This document shows, one piece after another, positions 34,916 through 43,748 of a stretch of DNA of 64,000 nt (the first letter of the stretch is position 1; each line of letters begins with the position of its first letter). The translations under genes were made by a program, and so were the position numbers. A model generated the notes under the pieces. The model saw only the letters and a list, made by a program, of their open reading frames with translations. It ran no database searches and had not been told where the DNA came from. The DNA lies in the NCBI RefSeq assembly GCF_023278085.1, contig NZ_CP066265.1, positions 2,944,501 through 3,008,500 of the forward strand. The letters run 5' to 3'. The stretch comes from Pseudomonas syringae. Lineage in GTDB: Bacteria > Pseudomonadota > Gammaproteobacteria > Pseudomonadales > Pseudomonadaceae.

Positions 34916-36587
34916 CAATACCCTCCCCCCGTCTGCTTCAGTGCCACGCCCTGAAGTCAAACGTCGTCGCCTGCGCGTCTCGCTGATCTGGCTGGTGCCT
35001 ATCGTTGCGGCAATCATCGGCATCTCGATGGCCTTTCATGACTGGATGAACGTCGGGCCCAGGATTACCGTGAGTTTCCTCACCGCAGAGGGGCTTGAAG
35101 CCAACAAGACCCAGGTCAAATACAAGAACGTGGTTATTGGCATGGTCTCGGAAATCACCCTGAGCGATGACCGAACCCATGTGCTGGCGACCATCGAACT
35201 GAATACCAGTGCCACGCCGTTCACCCGCATCGACAGCCAGTACTGGGTCGTGCGACCCCGCATCGGTGCGCATGGCGTGTCGGGTGTCGACACCCTGCTT
35301 TCCGGCGCATTCATCGGTGCCGACGCCGGCAGCTCCGAGGAAACCAAGACCAGTTTCACCGGTCTGGAAACGCCACCGCCGGTAACGTTCGGCGAGAAAG
35401 GCAAGCGCTTCATTCTGCACACCGACGATCTGGGCTCGCTGGATATCGGCTCACCGATCTACTTTCGACGCATTCAGGTCGGTCAGGTTGTGGCCTATGA
35501 CCTTTCCAAGGATGGCCGCGGGGTCGACGTGCAGATCTTCATCAACGCGCCGAACGATCAGTACATCACCTCCGATACCCGCTTCTGGAACGCCAGTGGG
35601 GTAGACATCACCGTGGGCGCCTCGGGAGTGAAGGTCAATACCCAGTCGCTGACCTCGATCATCTCCGGCGGGATTGCCTTCCGCGAGCCCAACTGGAGCC
35701 CGGATTCCAAGCTGGCCGACGAGAACGCCGAGTTCAAGATCTTTGACGATCAGACCACGGCGATGGCACCTCCGGACGGCGAGCCGCGCTACATCCGCAT
35801 GCGCTTCAACCAATCGCTGCGCGGCCTGACGGTCAATGCCGCGGTGGACTTCCTCGGCGTCAATATCGGCAAGGTGGTGTCGGTTGACCTGGACTACGAT
35901 CCGGCGACCAAAACCTTCCCCGGCATTGTAGGTGCAGTGATCTATCCCAAGCGTCTGGGCGCCGCCGAATCCAAGCTTAAAGAGCTGGGTGGCTCCGGTG
36001 ACGAAGAAGAACAGTCAGCCAGAGTGTTGGGCGCTTTCGTCGCCAATGGCCTGCGTGCTCAGGTGCGTAACGGCAACCTGTTGACCGGCCAGCTTTACAT
36101 CGCCATGGAATTCGATCCGAAGGCACCGAAGGTAGCGTTCAACGCCAAGGCGCGTCCGCTGGAAATCCCGACAGTGCCGGGCAGCTTCGACAAGCTGCAG
36201 GAGCAACTGCAGGCATTCGTCGAGAAGCTCAGCAACTTGCCGATCGACCAATTGGCGAACAACCTCAATGGTACGTTGAGCGAGTTGCAGAAAACCCTCA
36301 AACAGGTCAACGGCAGCGTGTTGCCGCAGATGCGTGGCACGTTGCAGCAGGCTGAAAAAACCCTGGGCACCGCCAACGATTCGTTCGCCGAAGACTCGCC
36401 TGCGCGTCAGCAACTGGGCCAGGCGCTGGATGAAGTGCAGCGCACCGCGCGTTCGGTTCGCGTGCTGACCGACTTCCTCAGCCGTCACCCTGAATCGCTG
36501 ATCCGCGGCCGTACCGGCGACGCCGCCCCACGTTCGTTCAACGCCCCGTCGTCGTCCCGTGCAATTGATCTGGAGCCAAAACAATGA
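34908..36587 (+). CDS. pqiB: PqiB, MCE-domain lipid transport protein
   Basis: A 559-residue protein with one N-terminal membrane segment (VSLIWLVPIVAAIIGISMAF) and three MCE domains (near residues 45-135, 160-225 and 280-390), followed by a long helical C-terminal part (LQEQLQAFVEKLSNLPIDQL) that builds the needle-like tunnel of PqiB. It spans the periplasm as a hexamer. The ATG at 34908 overlaps the previous stop; the frame is open a little upstream but lacks family similarity there. Confidence 0.93.
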   Translation: MSDNTLPPSASVPRPEVKRRRLRVSLIWLVPIVAAIIGISMAFHDWMNVGPRITVSFLTAEGLEANKTQVKYKNVVIGMVSEITLSDDRTHVLATIELNTSATPFTRIDSQYWVVRPRIGAHGVSGVDTLLSGAFIGADAGSSEETKTSFTGLETPPPVTFGEKGKRFILHTDDLGSLDIGSPIYFRRIQVGQVVAYDLSKDGRGVDVQIFINAPNDQYITSDTRFWNASGVDITVGASGVKVNTQSLTSIISGGIAFREPNWSPDSKLADENAEFKIFDDQTTAMAPPDGEPRYIRMRFNQSLRGLTVNAAVDFLGVNIGKVVSVDLDYDPATKTFPGIVGAVIYPKRLGAAESKLKELGGSGDEEEQSARVLGAFVANGLRAQVRNGNLLTGQLYIAMEFDPKAPKVAFNAKARPLEIPTVPGSFDKLQEQLQAFVEKLSNLPIDQLANNLNGTLSELQKTLKQVNGSVLPQMRGTLQQAEKTLGTANDSFAEDSPARQQLGQALDEVQRTARSVRVLTDFLSRHPESLIRGRTGDAAPRSFNAPSSSRAIDLEPKQ

Positions 36588-37207
36588 CCTTGCGTTTGAA
36601 ACTGGCGGTGCTGGCCGCCGCATTGGGCCTGGGTGCCTGCACGTCGACCCAGACTCATTACTACACGTTGATCGCGCCGATGGGCACAACCAGCGCTGCG
36701 GCGGTCAACCCCATGCCGTTCCAGTTCGAGATGCTGCCGGTGCTGATGCCGGTTCAGGTGGACCAGCCACCCCTGGTGGTTCGTCAAGGCAATGGCAGCC
36801 TGGCGATTCTGGACACCGAGCGCTGGGGCTCGCCATTGGGCGACGAATTTCATGACGCACTGACGCCGCAGCTGGAACACCGGTTCGGCAGCCGCGACAT
36901 GGCCGGCCTGCCGAAAAACGGCGAGCAGCCTGTGCTTTCAGTGCGTACCGACGTCCGACGTTTCGAGTCCATGCCGGGTAACTACGCGCTGATCGATGTC
37001 GTATGGACCCTCGGGCTTCGTGAAGCAGGTGCCACTGCCGGCAGCAAACGACAAAGCCTGACCTGCAGCAGCGTCATCCGCGAGCAGGCCGGTGAAGGTA
37101 TGGAAAATCTCATCGTCGCCCATCAGAAAGCCGTCTCCATACTGGCCGACAAGATCGCCGCAACGGCGCAACGCTGGACACAGCAACCGACGTCCCGCTG
37201 CCTGTGA
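36584..37207 (+). CDS. pqiC: PqiC outer-membrane lipoprotein
   Basis: A 207-residue lipoprotein with lipobox LGLGAC (cysteine near residue 19) and an ABC-type transport auxiliary domain (DUF330 family; THYYTLIAPMG near its start). PqiC anchors the PqiB tunnel at the outer membrane. It overlaps pqiB by four bases and closes the operon; a short palindromic hairpin (37220-37239) follows. Confidence 0.9.
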   Translation: MTLRLKLAVLAAALGLGACTSTQTHYYTLIAPMGTTSAAAVNPMPFQFEMLPVLMPVQVDQPPLVVRQGNGSLAILDTERWGSPLGDEFHDALTPQLEHRFGSRDMAGLPKNGEQPVLSVRTDVRRFESMPGNYALIDVVWTLGLREAGATAGSKRQSLTCSSVIREQAGEGMENLIVAHQKAVSILADKIAATAQRWTQQPTSRCL

Positions 37208-37219
37208 AAACAGCCCCGA

Positions 37220-37239
37220 AAGGCCTTTGCCAAGGCCTT
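37220..37239 (+). terminator. Short hairpin after pqiC
   Basis: AAGGCCTT (37220-37227) is repeated at 37232-37239 after a four-base loop; because the octamer is self-complementary the copies pair into a hairpin 12 bases after the pqiC stop. No T run follows. Confidence 0.45.
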
Positions 37240-37280
37240 CCGGCACCCTGCTCGAAGCCCGTCTGAACTGCGCGAAAAAT

Positions 37281-37305
37281 AGTACAAATCAGTACAAATC
37301 AGTAT
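37281..37305. repeat. Tandem 10-mers upstream of the XRE gene
   Basis: AGTACAAATC occurs twice head to tail (37281-37290 and 37291-37300) and a third partial unit AGTAT follows at 37301. Direct repeats with helical-turn spacing are typical operators. They lie about 185 bases before the XRE-family gene start, in a gap that must contain its promoter. The repeat is seen; the regulatory role is inferred. Confidence 0.55.
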
Positions 37306-37487
37306 CACCCTGCCCGATTCATCCGTAGACTCTTCGCCCCATCAGGTACGTCGGTACCTGAACTGCTGCGAACGCATGCACCCATGCCGATCCGGCAGCT
37401 TTTTTGGTCACAACCAGACTTGCTTGTTAACCCTGATTGTTGCAGCACAGCCAGATTTCCGGCGGGCAGTTTATCGAGGATAACCGG

Positions 37488-37937
37488 ATGAAAGGGATAG
37501 GAACACGGCTAAAACAGGAAAGGCTGCGTCTCAAGCTTTCGCAAAGCGCATTGGGCGCCATAGGCGGCGTGGAAACCAATGCTCAGGGCAACTATGAAAA
37601 TGGTGCAAGGTCACCCCGGGCAGACTATTTGTCACGTGTCGCAGAAGCCGGCGTCGACATCACTTACCTCGTTACCGGGTTCAGCGCACAGCATTTCGCC
37701 TCCGCGCCAGCCTTGCCTGACAGATCGAGCAGCGAGCGCCTGAAGGGCGTGATCACCCGTCTGCACGGCAGCCTGCATGAGGTGACCCAGAGCCTTTACC
37801 AGGTCGCCCGTTTGGTAGAATCGAACGCTGACAACGGCGTCCTGGACAACAATCAGCTGGACAACATCAAGAGCGACGCAGAAGCCATCACCATTGCGAC
37901 GGTCCGATTGATTTACATGACCTCGAAATTGAAATGA
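37488..37937 (+). CDS. XRE-family (Cro/CI-type) transcriptional regulator
   Basis: A 149-residue protein with an N-terminal Cro/C1 helix-turn-helix (residues about 5-60, RLKQERLRLKLSQSALGAIG ... NYENGARSPRADYLSRV) and a helical C-terminal half with no enzyme or peptidase motif. AGGA precedes ATG 37488. The DITYLVTG ending of the HTH is common among regulators from prophage-like loci, but no phage genes are near. It stands alone behind a 280-base gap that holds tandem 10-mers. Confidence 0.88.
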   Translation: MKGIGTRLKQERLRLKLSQSALGAIGGVETNAQGNYENGARSPRADYLSRVAEAGVDITYLVTGFSAQHFASAPALPDRSSSERLKGVITRLHGSLHEVTQSLYQVARLVESNADNGVLDNNQLDNIKSDAEAITIATVRLIYMTSKLK

Positions 37938-37958
37938 CCCGAACGCCACTACTGCCGC

Positions 37959-38903
37959 TCACTGCACAGGGAACGCGTTAACCCTGAGCTTTTCCATCAC
38001 CAGCCCGATAAACGCCGATACGGCTAGAGGTAAATGTTGCCGACTGGGATAAAGCACGTGCAGGCCGTGGCTGGTGCGCTGATAGTGCGGGAGTACCGGC
38101 ACCAGCAGACCACTGCGCAGATCGGCGCGAATCAGGGTTGCCGGCAACAACGCAATACCCATCCCCGCTAGCGTCGCCTTGCGCAATGCCTGCGCAGTGT
38201 TTGCATTGAATCGGCTGGCGATCTGTACCTCATGCACCCTCGCGTCCGGTCCGAGCAGACGCCAGGCAGCAGAACCGCCGGGATGCGCCGCGCACACGCA
38301 GTAATGCTCGTGCAGGTGTTCCAGCGACGCAGGCATGCCGTGAGCAGCGATATAGGCTGGGCTGGCCACCATGCCGTCGCGCTCCTCCCCTATCAGTTGG
38401 CGCCCCACATAACCCGAATCCTGCAAGGGTCCGCCTCTGAACGCGATGTCCAGCCGGTCAGCGATCAGATCCGCGCGCTCGTCACTGAGCACGAACTCAA
38501 GCTGTACACGCGGATAACGGGCCAGGAAATCCGCCACCCATTCCATGGAAAAAAAGTCGAAGAAATCCGCCATTGCTGCGATGCGCACCCGGCCACTGGG
38601 CTCTTCACGTCCTGAAATCAGCTGCTCTGCGGCGTCGATCAAACCATCCACGGCGTCTGTGCAACGGCCATAAAAGTCCTGACCTGCCTGGGTCAGCATC
38701 AGTTTGCGCGTGGATCGCTGCAGCAGCCGCGTATCCAGTTGTACTTCCAATTGCTGGACCCGGCGGCTGACGGTATTGGACGGCATGCCGAGATGCCGCG
38801 CCGCCTGCGCGAAACTGCCGCTGCGCACGACCTGCACAAACAGAGCGACGTCATTGAGGTCCGGCACCACAGCTGAATTCCTTCTGTTTATGGACGAGTG
38901 CAA
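37959..38903 (-). CDS. LysR-family regulator divergent from a pirin gene
   Basis: A LysR-type regulator of 314 residues at most: N-terminal winged helix (DVALFVQVVRSGSFAQAARH) and a periplasmic-binding-like effector domain (PSGRVRIAAMADFFDFFSME). Family members usually begin close to DLNDVALF, so a GTG start 12 or 13 codons downstream (near 38867) is likely as good as ATG 38903. It is divergent from the pirin gene across 78 bases, which suggests it controls that gene. Confidence 0.9.
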   Translation of the reverse strand: MHSSINRRNSAVVPDLNDVALFVQVVRSGSFAQAARHLGMPSNTVSRRVQQLEVQLDTRLLQRSTRKLMLTQAGQDFYGRCTDAVDGLIDAAEQLISGREEPSGRVRIAAMADFFDFFSMEWVADFLARYPRVQLEFVLSDERADLIADRLDIAFRGGPLQDSGYVGRQLIGEERDGMVASPAYIAAHGMPASLEHLHEHYCVCAAHPGGSAAWRLLGPDARVHEVQIASRFNANTAQALRKATLAGMGIALLPATLIRADLRSGLLVPVLPHYQRTSHGLHVLYPSRQHLPLAVSAFIGLVMEKLRVNAFPVQ

Positions 38904-38981
38904 GCCAACTATACCGTCTAATAAGCCAATTCATAGACGCTTATGCTGGGCACTCAGACATCAGGTCCGGAGGAACACCCC

Positions 38982-39818
38982 ATGAACAGCATCGTCACTA
39001 TCCAGCCGCGCGCTATCACCCATCGCACCAGCGGTAGAAACCGAGGGCCGATCACGCGCCTGATGAGTCCGGGCGATCTGGGCCAGCTGCTGAAACCGTT
39101 TGTTTTTCTTGATCAGTTTGCGTTCAGGCCGGAGTCGGCAAAAAAAGGCTTCGGCATGCACCCGCACTCCGGGATAGCAACGCTGACCTACATGCTTGAA
39201 GGCGAATTGACCTACGAAGACACCACCGGTAAATCCGGGCTGTTGCCGAGTGGTGGTGTGGAGTGGATGAACGCGGGCAACGGGGTATGGCACGACGCTC
39301 AACCCGCGGGCGATGCGTTGATTACCGGCTTTCAATTGTGGGTAGCCCTGCCCGCCGCACAGGAAAATGGTCCCGCACAAAGCGTTTACCTGGCGGCCTC
39401 GCAGGTCGCGCAACAAGGTCCGGCGCAGGTGCTGCTGGGCCGTTACGGCAGCGCGCAAAGCAGCATACCTGCGCCGCAAGGCATGAATTATCTGGCGGTG
39501 CAGCTAAAGGATGGCGAACACTGGCGCTATACGCCACCAGCAGGCCATACCGTGGGCTGGCTGGCAGTCAGCACCGGGCACCTTGATGCCAGCGGCCCGA
39601 TCAGTGCAGGTGAGCTGGCGGTCTTTGAAGAGTCGGACCGCCCCATCGACCTCGTGGCGACAGGCCCGACCTGCTTCGTACTCGGCTCGGCCATCAAACA
39701 CCCGCACGATCTGGTGACAGGCTATTACTCGGTACACACCAGTAAAGCAGCGCTCATTCGAGGCGAACAGGAGATCGAGCGGATCGGCGTCCTGTTGCGC
39801 GAAGCAGGCAGGTTGTAG
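38982..39818 (+). CDS. Pirin-family protein
   Basis: A 278-residue two-domain cupin. The metal site region reads GFGMHPHSGIATLTYMLEGE and NAGNGVWHDAQ, which supplies the histidines expected of pirins. Bacterial pirins have been reported as quercetinase-like dioxygenases or as modulators of metabolism. GGAGG lies nine bases before ATG 38982. A divergent LysR gene probably regulates it. Confidence 0.9.
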   Translation: MNSIVTIQPRAITHRTSGRNRGPITRLMSPGDLGQLLKPFVFLDQFAFRPESAKKGFGMHPHSGIATLTYMLEGELTYEDTTGKSGLLPSGGVEWMNAGNGVWHDAQPAGDALITGFQLWVALPAAQENGPAQSVYLAASQVAQQGPAQVLLGRYGSAQSSIPAPQGMNYLAVQLKDGEHWRYTPPAGHTVGWLAVSTGHLDASGPISAGELAVFEESDRPIDLVATGPTCFVLGSAIKHPHDLVTGYYSVHTSKAALIRGEQEIERIGVLLREAGRL

Positions 39819-39884
39819 CCGCGCAGTCGCAGCGACGACCTGCCCTAGCCACTTCAGGCAGAACCTCACCGCCGGTGTGTTGCT

Positions 39885-40748
39885 CTACGCCACGCTATCG
39901 AGTTCGGCCAGAAGCTCGGGCTCTATCGCCAGTTCGCTGGCACTGAGGTTCTCGCGCAAATGCGCAACCGAGGACGTACCGGGGATCAGCAGGATGTTCG
40001 GCGAGCGTTGCAGCAGCCAGGCCAGCGCGACACACAATGGCGACGCCTTCATGCGGTTTGCCACGCTGGACAGGGTTTGTGACTGCAAAGGCGAAAAACC
40101 ACCTAACGGGAAGAACGGCACGTAAGCGATGCCCTGCTCGTTCAGCTCGGCGATCAGCGATTCGTCCGTGCGGTGGGACAGGTTGTAATGATTCTGCACG
40201 CACACGATGTCAGCCATGCCCTGCGCCTGCCTGACCTGTTTCGCCGTGACGTTGCTCAACCCCAGATGACGGATAAGACCCTGCTCCTGCAGCCTGACCA
40301 GCGCGCTGAACGGTTCTTCGATGGAGCCCTCGGCAGGCGCCTGATGATCTCCCCAGGCGCGGAAATTGACCACATCAAGTGCCTCAAGGCCGAGGTTTTT
40401 CAGGTTGTCGTGAACGGCCCGGGTCAACTCTGCCGGACTGGATGCAGGATTCCACGAAGCATCCGCACCACGCACCGCGCCGACCTTGGTCACGATCAGC
40501 AGATCATCCGCATAGGGGTGCAGTGCTTCGCGAATCAGAATGTTGGTGACATGAGGACCATAGAAATCTGCGGTATCAATATGATTGACGCCCTGCGCAA
40601 TGGCTTCGCGCAGCACCGCAATGGCGGCCTCGGGATCCCTGGCCGGACCGAACACGCCGGGCCCGGCCAGTTGCATCGCCCCGTACCCCATGCGACTGAC
40701 CTGATGGTTGCCTATCTGGAATGTGCCTGCCTTTTCTGGATTGCTCAT
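39885..40748 (-). CDS. Aldo/keto reductase
   Basis: A 287-residue NADPH-dependent aldo/keto reductase. The catalytic aspartate and tyrosine lie in HIDTADFYGPH, and the lysine in LLIVTKVG; the C-terminal LLIPGTSSVAHLRENL binds the cofactor. Substrate unknown. It is divergent from a LysR gene that carries a frameshift, and that LysR was probably its regulator. ATG 40748 is chosen because the upstream extension is not family-like. Confidence 0.92.
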   Translation of the reverse strand: MSNPEKAGTFQIGNHQVSRMGYGAMQLAGPGVFGPARDPEAAIAVLREAIAQGVNHIDTADFYGPHVTNILIREALHPYADDLLIVTKVGAVRGADASWNPASSPAELTRAVHDNLKNLGLEALDVVNFRAWGDHQAPAEGSIEEPFSALVRLQEQGLIRHLGLSNVTAKQVRQAQGMADIVCVQNHYNLSHRTDESLIAELNEQGIAYVPFFPLGGFSPLQSQTLSSVANRMKASPLCVALAWLLQRSPNILLIPGTSSVAHLRENLSASELAIEPELLAELDSVA

Positions 40749-40889
40749 TTCATGCGCCTTGATCCGATGTGTATGCAGCACTATAGACATCGGCTACCTG
40801 GTTGATAATCAGGTGCAATCGGCACAGGCTGTACGGCTCAGAGAACAGCCCGTACAAGACCTTCAACACAAAAAATCGAGCAGACGAGC

Positions 40890-41802
40890 GTGAATACAGA
40901 CATTCAGGATTTGCTGGCATTTGTCGCGGTAGTCAACGCCGGAGGCTTTCGCGAGGCCGCCCGGGTCAGCGGCAAATCCGCCTCCAGTCTCAGCGATGCC
41001 ATTCGCCGCATGGAATCAAGGCTTGGCGTGCGCTTGCTCAACCGTACAACGCGCAGCGTGGCGCCTACCGAAGCCGGTGCCAAGCTGATGGAGCGCATTG
41101 TGCCCGCCCTTGGCGAAGTGGAATCCGCGCTGGATGTCGTCAATGATTTTCGTGATCGCCCTTCCGGCACCTTGAGGCTGAACGTGCCGGTCAGCGCCGC
41201 CAGACTGGTGCTGCCGTCGATCATCACGCCCTTTCTGCAGATGTACCCCGATATCCGACTGGAAGTGGTCACCGAGGAGAGTTTCGTCGACATGCTCGCG
41301 GCAGGCTGTGACGACGGGGATTCGTTACGATGATCGTCTGGAGCAGCACATGATCGCCGTGCCCATCGGTCCACGCTTCCAGCGCTTTGCAACCGCCGCG
41401 TCACCCGCTTATCTCAATGCCAGAGGACGCCCCGAGCATCCACGAGACCTGCTGGGCCATGCCTGCCTGCGTGGCAAGTTCCCCAGCGGAAATCTGCCAC
41501 CCTGGGAATACGAGCGTGACGGCGAGGTTGTCAGGGTCGACCCGAGCGGGCCATTGACTGTGAGAATAGGCGGCGCGTTTGACCTGACGGTGCAATGCGC
41601 AATGGATGGGCTGGGCGTTGTCCACCTGTTCGAAGACTGGCTGCGTCCGCATCTGGACAGCGGAGCACTGGAGCCGATCCTTGAACCGTGGTGGCAACGC
41701 TTTACCGGGCCGTACCTCTATTATCACGGCCGACGCTACCTGCCCTCACCGCTGAGGGCTTTTGTGGACTTCGTCAATGCCGGTCGAGACGCCAGCCGCT
41801 AA
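40890..41802 (+). pseudogene. LysR-family regulator broken by a +1 frameshift
   Basis: Two overlapping frames together make one LysR protein of about 300 residues. The first (40890-41333) has the helix-turn-helix (DLLAFVAVVNAGGFREAARV) and the start of the effector domain, ending at SFVDMLAAGCDDG. The second frame (from about 41319 to 41802) resumes with IRYDDRLEQHMIAVPIGPR, the exact continuation in the family. Removing one G from the run GGGG at 41316-41319 restores the reading frame. The gene is therefore either inactivated or the base is a sequencing error. It is divergent from the aldo/keto reductase. Confidence 0.85.
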
Positions 41803-41843
41803 TCTTGCAAACTGGCGATTCGACTGCAAGCACTTGCCCGCTG

Positions 41844-43373
41844 TCAGCTCATCACCGGGGCTGCGCCCAGCGGATGCCGACGCGGGGCTGCCATGGCAAA
41901 CAGCTCATCGACACGTCTGACTTCTTCCGCACTCGGTTTGATCAGCGCCGCGCATGCCACGAAAATACCTGCGTTGAAAATCAGACCGATGATGCCACTG
42001 GTCAGCGACCCCAGTGCCGGAATGTCGTCGGGGTAAATCGTCGTCAGCACAATCGCGATGACAATGCCGACCAGCATGCCGGCAATCGCCCCTTGCTTGT
42101 TGCCATGTCGGCTGAACACACCGAAGAACAGCGGCACGGCCAACTGGATAATGCCCTGGTAGGAAATCTGCGCCAGCAGTTGCAGGCGTGCGTAATCGAA
42201 GGTCAGGTAGGCCAGCAGCGATGCCGCGGCGATAAACACCACCATGCCCGCCTTGGCCAGAATGGTCTTCTCGCGGTCAGTGCGTGGCTTGTTCCAGGTT
42301 GCCAGGTCATTGGCGAACTGCGTACCGCATACCTGAACGCAGCCGTCGACGTGACCGATACTGGCCGCCAGCACGATCATGATCGCGACCGCCAGCAGCC
42401 ACGGACCGCCGATATCGAACAGGGACAGAAACCAGCCGTGTTGCGGATGAGCCGCGACGTTCGGGTCCTGGCTGATGGCTGCGGCGAACAGCATCAGGAT
42501 GCCGTAGAAACCGCCCACCAGCAGGATGGTCAGCAGCGTGCCTTTTTTCACGGAACGTACACCGCTGGCGGTGTAGATACGCTGAAAACTCATGGGCCAG
42601 CACATCGAGCCGATCACGCCGGTGAAGATCAGGCTGAACATGTACATCGGGCCATACGTGCTGCCTGCGCCGCCGGGAATCACCAGCATGCTGGCTGGCA
42701 GTTGCGACAGGTTCGAGAATGAAGCCTGGGCACCGAACAGCAGAAAGATGCACAACGCAGCGCACAGTACGTAAGCGATCAGCCCTTGGTACATGTCGGT
42801 CATGATCAGCCCACGCATGCCCATGCTGACCGTCCAGTACTGACGAATCAGAATGACGGCGACCCCGACCAGCAGGCAGGTGGTCACGCCCCAGCGGCCG
42901 AAGCTGGCGAACTGGAACAGCGTGGCCAGCGCCTGAATGCCCATCACCACCCAGGGGAATACCGAGATGATGCCAATGATCGACGCAATGCGTTTGACCA
43001 CCGGGCTGTTGAAGCGCATGCCCAGCAAGTCAGGTTGAGTGGTCAGGTTGAAGCGCTTGCCCCAGGTCCAGGCGCGGTTGGCCATCAGGTACATCGCGGT
43101 CACACCGAGGGTGGCGTAGACCATGCCGTAAAACCCCAGCGCGCCGCCGACCGACAGGGCAAAGAATGCCGTGAAGGTTGCGCCCGGCCACCAGGAGTTG
43201 GTGTAGCACATGGCAATGAACCACGGGCCATAGGAACGCCCGCCCACCGCATAGTCAGAAAAACTGTCGCTCTTGCGGTTGGTCGCATACAGCACCGCAA
43301 TCATGCCCGCGAGAAAGAGGCCGATCAGGCCAAAGGTGATGTAAAGGTCCGAAACACTCGTTGTGCTGATCAT
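41844..43373 (-). CDS. Sodium:solute symporter
   Basis: A 509-residue member of the sodium:solute symporter (SSS) family, with about thirteen membrane segments and the typical N-terminal SDYAVGGRSYGPWFIAMCYT and later GHVDGCVQVCGTQFANDL regions. It imports a small organic solute with sodium. Its start overlaps the DUF3311 gene by four bases, as seen for several SSS carriers with a small partner. As the last gene of a seven-gene operon with kinases and amidohydrolases it probably brings in the operon's substrate; the solute is unknown. Confidence 0.92.
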   Translation of the reverse strand: MISTTSVSDLYITFGLIGLFLAGMIAVLYATNRKSDSFSDYAVGGRSYGPWFIAMCYTNSWWPGATFTAFFALSVGGALGFYGMVYATLGVTAMYLMANRAWTWGKRFNLTTQPDLLGMRFNSPVVKRIASIIGIISVFPWVVMGIQALATLFQFASFGRWGVTTCLLVGVAVILIRQYWTVSMGMRGLIMTDMYQGLIAYVLCAALCIFLLFGAQASFSNLSQLPASMLVIPGGAGSTYGPMYMFSLIFTGVIGSMCWPMSFQRIYTASGVRSVKKGTLLTILLVGGFYGILMLFAAAISQDPNVAAHPQHGWFLSLFDIGGPWLLAVAIMIVLAASIGHVDGCVQVCGTQFANDLATWNKPRTDREKTILAKAGMVVFIAAASLLAYLTFDYARLQLLAQISYQGIIQLAVPLFFGVFSRHGNKQGAIAGMLVGIVIAIVLTTIYPDDIPALGSLTSGIIGLIFNAGIFVACAALIKPSAEEVRRVDELFAMAAPRRHPLGAAPVMS

Positions 43374-43630
43374 TGCGCGTCCCCTTCATCAGGAATTTCG
43401 CCGAGCACAGACTCGACGACATACAGCAACCACAGGCCAAGGCCCATCAACACCGCGATCAGAATCCAGTAGAAGATCGGCAACGGGATGCCGAGCACTA
43501 TCACGGCACTGCCGCTGACCTGGAGATAAAACGGCGGAAACAGCGCCATCATCAGTAGCGCGAAGAAATAAACGCCGAAGACCAGGCTTTTCAGGCGGCC
43601 GGGCTGTGCGGTGGACGGAATGGTACTCAT
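43370..43630 (-). CDS. DUF3311 small membrane partner of the symporter
   Basis: An 86-residue protein with two membrane segments (VFGVYFFALLMMALFPPFYL, then PIFYWILIAVLMGLGLWLLY), matching DUF3311 proteins found next to sodium:solute symporters. The stop overlaps the symporter start (ATGA), implying coupled synthesis in a fixed ratio. ATG 43630 lies just inside a longer open frame and has GGAG upstream. It is likely a subunit or assembly factor of the carrier. Confidence 0.85.
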   Translation of the reverse strand: MSTIPSTAQPGRLKSLVFGVYFFALLMMALFPPFYLQVSGSAVIVLGIPLPIFYWILIAVLMGLGLWLLYVVESVLGEIPDEGDAQ

Positions 43631-43748
43631 CGGGTGCTCCTTGAATTTCAGAATCGGGCGGTGAAGTGACCGGATAAAACTCAAGCAGTGAAAGGAATGT
43701 GCGGTGAGCCGCTACGTTTTTCTTATTGGATGACTGGCGTTGGCGGGG

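Noticed and set aside
37281-37305. Possible CRISPR-like repeat
   Set aside because: The units are directly adjacent 10-mers without spacers and only about 2.5 copies, so this is not a CRISPR array.
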